Assembly (NCBI GenBank): GCA_936440205.1
Contig: OW387140.1
Span: 25,727,659 to 25,791,658, forward strand
Reading direction: 5' to 3'
Length of the DNA: 64,000 nt
Source of the DNA: Lepidonotus clava
Lineage: Eukaryota; Annelida; Polychaeta; Phyllodocida; Polynoidae
Shown: positions 59,001 to 64,000 of the stretch, in pieces
How positions within the stretch are numbered: position 1 is the stretch's first letter
How the letters are laid out: each line of letters starts with the position of its first letter
Program-made: the position numbers and the translations under genes
Notes under the pieces: generated by a model
What the model saw: only the letters and a program-made list of their open reading frames with translations
Told to the model about the DNA's origin: nothing
The model's database searches: none

Positions 59001-59407
59001 TTGTCAAATAATAGCCTAGATACTGCCAAGGCTAGATGATTTAATATCCTTTTTATGTAGTTTCTATGATGTATTTCTGTGTTTACGTTTAGTTCATAAC
59101 TACACACAAAGAGAACAAAAAGGGTGGTTTATATCCTGTTTATGTAATATCTTTGATCAGCGGTTTTGTATGTTTCTATCTTTTGTGGATTAAATCTGTG
59201 AGATTAGAATACTAAACGCTCGTTCCTGACGACCGTACTTTTTTCAAATGCGTACCCTGATGTTTATGTGTATGGTGGAGCACGATCAACTTGATATTAA
59301 ATTGGCATACAGGAATGTAGGTCAATGTTTCAATAAATACCATCTGTAAAAGAGCTATTGCACAGACTTAACAGAATTACCTGTCAGGCATTTCTTTACT
59401 AAAGTTA

Positions 59408-59443
59408 CTTTACGTCAGCATGACATCAGTGTGACGTCATGAA
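59408..59443. promoter_or_regulatory. CRE/bZIP motif cluster
   Basis: TTACGTCAG, TGACATCA and the perfect CRE TGACGTCA lie within about 35 bases, followed by GACTGTCATGG. Three bZIP-type sites so close together suggest a CREB/ATF-responsive element. Confidence 0.4.
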
Positions 59444-61189
59444 AGACTGTCATGGCGACAAAATCCAATTCAATTTGTCCAGAAATATAATTTACACTAT
59501 CTGTCTCAAAATGATTCGTTTTGCCGTCAGTGTTTTATCATGCTGATTACTTTGGGTGCAATCAAGTCATTCCAGCGTCTCTTGTAAAAACCCATTCGGC
59601 AAACTCGAAATAACAAATTTCGAATTTGAATTTGTGTTTTATGTCAAATGCATTGTGCTTCCGGACCTCCAATGACATTGGGATTTGTTAAGGAAGTCAA
59701 AAAGTCTGCAAAAGAAGCTGTTTCTAAGAGCTGCCAGTGGTGGGCATAGTCGTTATGTTTTCATAAACATCTCATTAACCTGCAAACGTTGATATGTAGA
59801 GCAAAGATTTATTTTTCTTTTAATTAATACAAAGCACTAAAGATGCGGAAATATAAAATAATTGTGCCGTCGCGATCCTTTAGACTCATTAGGTATTTTG
59901 GACGTGGTACAAACAGCTAAGTAGTACTGTGTTTTTGGTTCAATGTGTCCATGCAAAGTTTATTTACACTGATGGCGTTTGAATTCCAATAAAGGTGGAG
60001 TGCCTGAATTAAAGGACCTCTTTACATCATACAAATTCATTTTCGTATGCTCTGGCAATGTGTCGTAATATATCAAAGGGAGCAGCTGTATTCATATTGT
60101 GAATGGATCAGATCAGAAAATCTGCTTCTCCAAAATATGAATCCAGATTTCCGAAATGGTCCCCTTTAGTTCTGCGAATTCCTAAGTGATATTTGCCTTA
60201 GCGCTGAGACTTCGTACCACCCACTCTTTCATAAGAAATGAAGATTACTTTTGGAAATTGAACGTGCTTCCTGTGGGTTTTGCAGTGACTTTATGATCCC
60301 CGATTTTTCTTGTCATTTTAATTTCCTGTGGTTCTTTTTAGAAATGATAGTCCTAAATAGTACCGAGCTTTGATTTTCTGACGAACACAACATTGAGACA
60401 TGATAGTCTGCGACACGTGGTTAGACTACAAAGAAACGCTTCTCAGATAAAATGATCACCAATAACTCGTTAGTTCTAGTCTTCCTCTAATCTTTAAGAA
60501 TTGCTGACACTTCTATTGTCACAAAAACCGACTGAAAATCATCTTAACTGATTATCCTCGTCAGCAGAGATATTAATCTTTCGGCTTTCGACCTCCTGCC
60601 AAGCTTGCATCTATTTTTAATCAGGGTCGTTTTATAAGCTTATAAGTTATATGTAAATGAAAACCCAATTGTCGACACGCTTCACGTCATGATCATGGAT
60701 TAGGCAGGGATTGAGATGGGAGCTTTATTGTATTAACGCTATTTCCAATGTATAGTCGCTCTTTCATATTCTGACTGACTACTGTGACATATGTATTTCA
60801 AGGGCTACAAATATTTGAGTCAATAAAACGAAAAAAAAGTAGGCCTTTATGGTACTACAAGTTTCGAGGTATTCAACTTAGTGATTGTTCAATGTAGATA
60901 GGTCTGGCTGTAAAATAATGTCTTTCAGTAAAAATGCAGTTCGTCGTAAGCGTCTAAAGTTGGGTTCATAAATGTGATTTGTATCCAACTAAGCCATTTT
61001 TGAAAACTGGATCCCATGCCTTTCTTGTTGGGATTTAAACTCCAAGTACAGTTTGAAAGAAACCCCATTGAAACATAGGTCAGTACCTTCTGCCCCACAC
61101 TCATCCCCCTACTCACGGGCACCACAAATTAATTATTACCTACTGCAGATTGGTTTCTACGAAGAGTAAAGTTCAGCTTCTTCCTTCCC

Positions 61190-61390
61190 CCTCTCCCCTA
61201 GAACCCCACCACAGCTCCCATTTACCCCTAGTCGGTATGTGAGTGTGTGTGACGTGAGGGTGAGTAATTGAGCTCGTTCTGTCCCGTCCCCTGTGGTGGC
61301 GGGGTGAGCTGCTCAGCTGACGGGAGCAGCTCGACCCACGTTATGGACGGGGTGTATACACGTGTACACGCAACAGGTTTATCTATGAAG
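61190..61390. promoter_or_regulatory. GC-rich island with E-box palindromes
   Basis: The island contains GAGCTGCTCAGCTGACGGGA, TACACGTGTACA and CACGTTATG. Palindromic E-box-like cores are dense. No frame of note is present. A regulatory role is inferred. Confidence 0.25.
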
Positions 61391-61844
61391 CACATGGTCC
61401 GTAGAACAGTCTATCTAGTGTGCAATACAATTGGATAAACAATATTCCGTACTAGAATGGCAATTAAATTTGATATCAAAATAAGATCTATATGATGTTG
61501 ACTGTGATAAGTGTTTGTGAGGCCTCATTCAATGTACGAGTTCATTGGCAGAAGTTTAAATAATTAAGCCAAATAGTCTTTTCCAAACGAGAACTTCCAT
61601 TTGATAAATTATTTTGATTCCTATAGGATAAAAAGGATATTGCCCATAAGCATGTTTTCTATATACCTGTTAGATTTAATGTAGATTCGTAAATAGATTA
61701 AAATAGTAATTATGAGGCAGTGTAGCAGGCTCGATCCTGGATCCAGGAGACCTTAGGTCTGCTTACACCGCACTCATTTGTACATAGAGAAACTGGGTAC
61801 GATTTAGATCGACCCCCCACGAAGATAGAATTGTGGCGATATAT

Positions 61845-61860
61845 CACAAGGGGGCGCGCG
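61845..61860 (+). promoter_or_regulatory. CTCF-like motif
   Basis: CACAAGGGGGCGCGCG fits the CTCF core with one departure (AA for the usual SY-A). Its orientation is the same as the motif at 31916. Confidence 0.3.
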
Positions 61861-64000
61861 GAATCTCATTCTCCAAATTATGAAATACAAGTAGCTATTT
61901 CGGAATTCCGGTCTCATTTTTGAAATATGAATAGATATGGGGTAGATCTCACATGAACACTTATTATTTTAGCAGGAACATGACTTCTGTGGAAATTTCA
62001 AGGGGGGTTAAATGCCGTTTTCTGGACGTCCTGGACGTCGAAACTTTGCCGTGGAAACCCCCTTAGAAATTGATTTCTGATTAGGCCATGCGAGAATAAT
62101 TCTATGACTCCGTGAACTTAATCATGACCTAATCAACCTATGAATTGGGAGCTGTCGGACCCAGCCTACCAAAATGCAAATTATGTAAATATCTATGTTC
62201 TGATATATCTCAGGCTCCTATCTATCGTATCGTTTGATCATTTTAAGCCTGGATACATTTGCAAACAAAGTTTATTCAAATATAGAAAAAAACAACACTG
62301 ACACTGTCAAGCATTTGCATTCGCCCTCGAAAGATTTAAAATGATTTGTGAATTTGTCACTATACTTACCACAAAAATATTCAATCTGATTTTACATTAC
62401 ATCTTATTCTTAAACTTTCTTACAACCCCCGCCTCATGGGTACCTACGGTACCGTAGAAGTTCTATAGAACCAAGATCCCATGATCTAGTTCTTTATAGT
62501 TCTTTAAGATTTCATGGCAGTCAGCGGTATGTACAACACATCGCAACATTATCTTATGATACAAATATTATACCCCCTTATACTTAACCTTGACACAAGG
62601 ACACAAACAAATTATAACAAAATTAATAATGTTAACTGATAGCAAAATGCTAAGTGGTGTATGTCATTCACTTTGAGCAAGACGGTTAAGAAAAAGACGT
62701 GATATGAACATCAATTTCGAAAGACATGAGAAACATTGCGATAAGCAAGTTATTTGCTTGTACCAAAATAGAACACGGTGTTTAAGTAGAATCTGACACT
62801 TTTAGAGGAGACCCCTTTTAAGCAAATCCTCTGCATTACGATGAAAAATCTCATTTGGGGTGAGTCATGGTAATAGCTGGTCATAGGAGCCAATGAGCAG
62901 CAGCTGGGGGACGAACAGCCAAACAAGCCGTAAGTTACTTGTGTAAGCCCCGTTTATAAGCTACTTACTGCAGTAATTAGATACTTAACTCCCTTGATCG
63001 GCGCTCTTAATATGGTCTGTTTGCTACAACGAGCACTACGACCATACAACATACGACACACATAAAATTACTAAGCACCGAATGCCGATAGTGCTCACTG
63101 AAATATCTGTGTTTTTATGTTGAGTTCAAATGCCAAGCCGAACAAGCTTCTATTAAGTTATTTATTTTTATTACCCCATCATCTTTATGGTCGGCCCCTT
63201 TCTCGGCAATATAGCACAGGCCTTTGAAAGGCTAATGTAATACGATTGCTTCTCATTGGATAGGCCTTTTATACTAATAACATCGATAAACTGGGTACAT
63301 GAAGGTCAAGGTCTCAAGGTTGAGTAGATATAAGCCATGCAATGTAAAATGTATTTATACTGTACAACTGTCAAGGACTGCATGTTATCGTCTTCTATCT
63401 ATTTTTAAATCAAACTCAATAGCTTAAATGAGAGAAGATTGGTCCTTTATTTTTTGTAAGTTGAGTTACAATATTCAGGGTTTGGTTGGAGGGGTCATAA
63501 CAGTATGACATTAGAAGTAAAATATCATACACTGATGCAAATTCAATCATGTCTCATTGGATTCTTATGTTTCGGCTGTTTTAAGCTGGAATAACGGTGC
63601 ATTACTCATATCTTTATCTCATATAAAAATAACTGGAAGTATAATTATGTTATACTTAATATCAAAACAATGCTTAGCAGTATTCCGCACCAACTCGAAC
63701 AGTCACCAGTTGAGTAACTTGATACCGTAACGAGAACAAACTGGATTATTTCATAATCAGGGAATTCAGTGGCCAGAATCAGGGGCAGGACTGACCAGTG
63801 GTCAGTTAAGAGGTATTTTAAACACCTCCAGGCTCCTGGCTCCAGGGCATCAGTAAACAAAGCACGACTTTGACGGAGAAATATTCTAGTAAAGTTCATG
63901 ACTGACTAAAGTTTAACGATTCGAAAGCCAAAGGTTTAAGTCTGTGAATAACAGATTCAGCTTAGGTATCATAGTATCTTACCACAAGTATATCAATTGT

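Larger units (their letters stand above)
47421..64000 (+). other. Long intron-like stretch (second part)
   Basis: No convincing exon is seen to the window's end. The longest plus frame (49,664-50,023, 119 codons) lacks splice context and protein-like composition. Regulatory-looking islands at 50.0-50.3, 52.3-52.5, 58.85-59.0, 59.4 and 61.2-61.4 kb stand out by GC content and motif density. Confidence 0.5.

Noticed and set aside
1-64000. CRISPR arrays, operons, bacterial promoters or rRNA genes
   Set aside because: The window is animal nuclear DNA; tandem repeats here are minisatellites with no spacer structure, and no rRNA core is recognised.

Overview
This is animal nuclear DNA. It is AT-rich and almost gene-free over long stretches, with satellites, splice-site-like signals, a CpG-rich promoter-like island and CTCF-like motifs. 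The species cannot be fixed from the sequence. A Ty3/gypsy-type element with a baculovirus-F-like envelope points to an invertebrate bilaterian; that is inference, not proof.

Region 1 (1 to about 15.9 kb, perhaps 16.8 kb) is the 3' part of a large envelope-bearing Ty3/gypsy (errantivirus-like) element. Its front end, with the 5' LTR and gag, lies left of the window. The parts seen are a long pol frame (268-4317), an accessory block with two overlapping frames (4978-5949 and 5478-6047), and a 919-residue env frame (6196-8955). A long 3' stretch follows, which holds an antisense frame with an SGNH-hydrolase-like pattern (13479-14129, minus), an LTR-like promoter (TATA at 15501) and polyadenylation signal (15797), and a second antisense frame (15890-16471). 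The long pol and env frames look whole, so the insertion is probably not ancient. The right boundary is not proven, because only one LTR copy could be inside the window.

Region 2 (about 16.9-31.7 kb) is non-coding flank. It holds a 611-bp inverted-repeat DNA element with TA duplications, a minisatellite with alternating units, X-box motifs, several GC-richer islands that look like conserved regulatory DNA, a diverged local duplication and a perfect palindrome made of two opposed CTCF-like motifs.

Region 3 (about 31.8-35.3 kb) is a CpG-rich island followed by one convincing host coding exon on the plus strand (34710-35308; coding from 34733). It encodes a Gly/Asn-repeat and Pro-rich N-terminus and ends in a strong GTAAGT donor. 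I do not recognise the gene.

Region 4 (35.3-64 kb) would be the long first coding intron of that gene if the exon call is right. It contains minisatellites, a (TA)n tract, candidate enhancers and, at 47378/47379, a near-ideal recursive-splice (ratchet) junction coupled to a 42-nt exon-like segment. No other exon is convincing.

The most notable observations are the envelope element with its overlapping and antisense accessory frames, the candidate recursive splice site, and the CTCF palindrome upstream of the gene.
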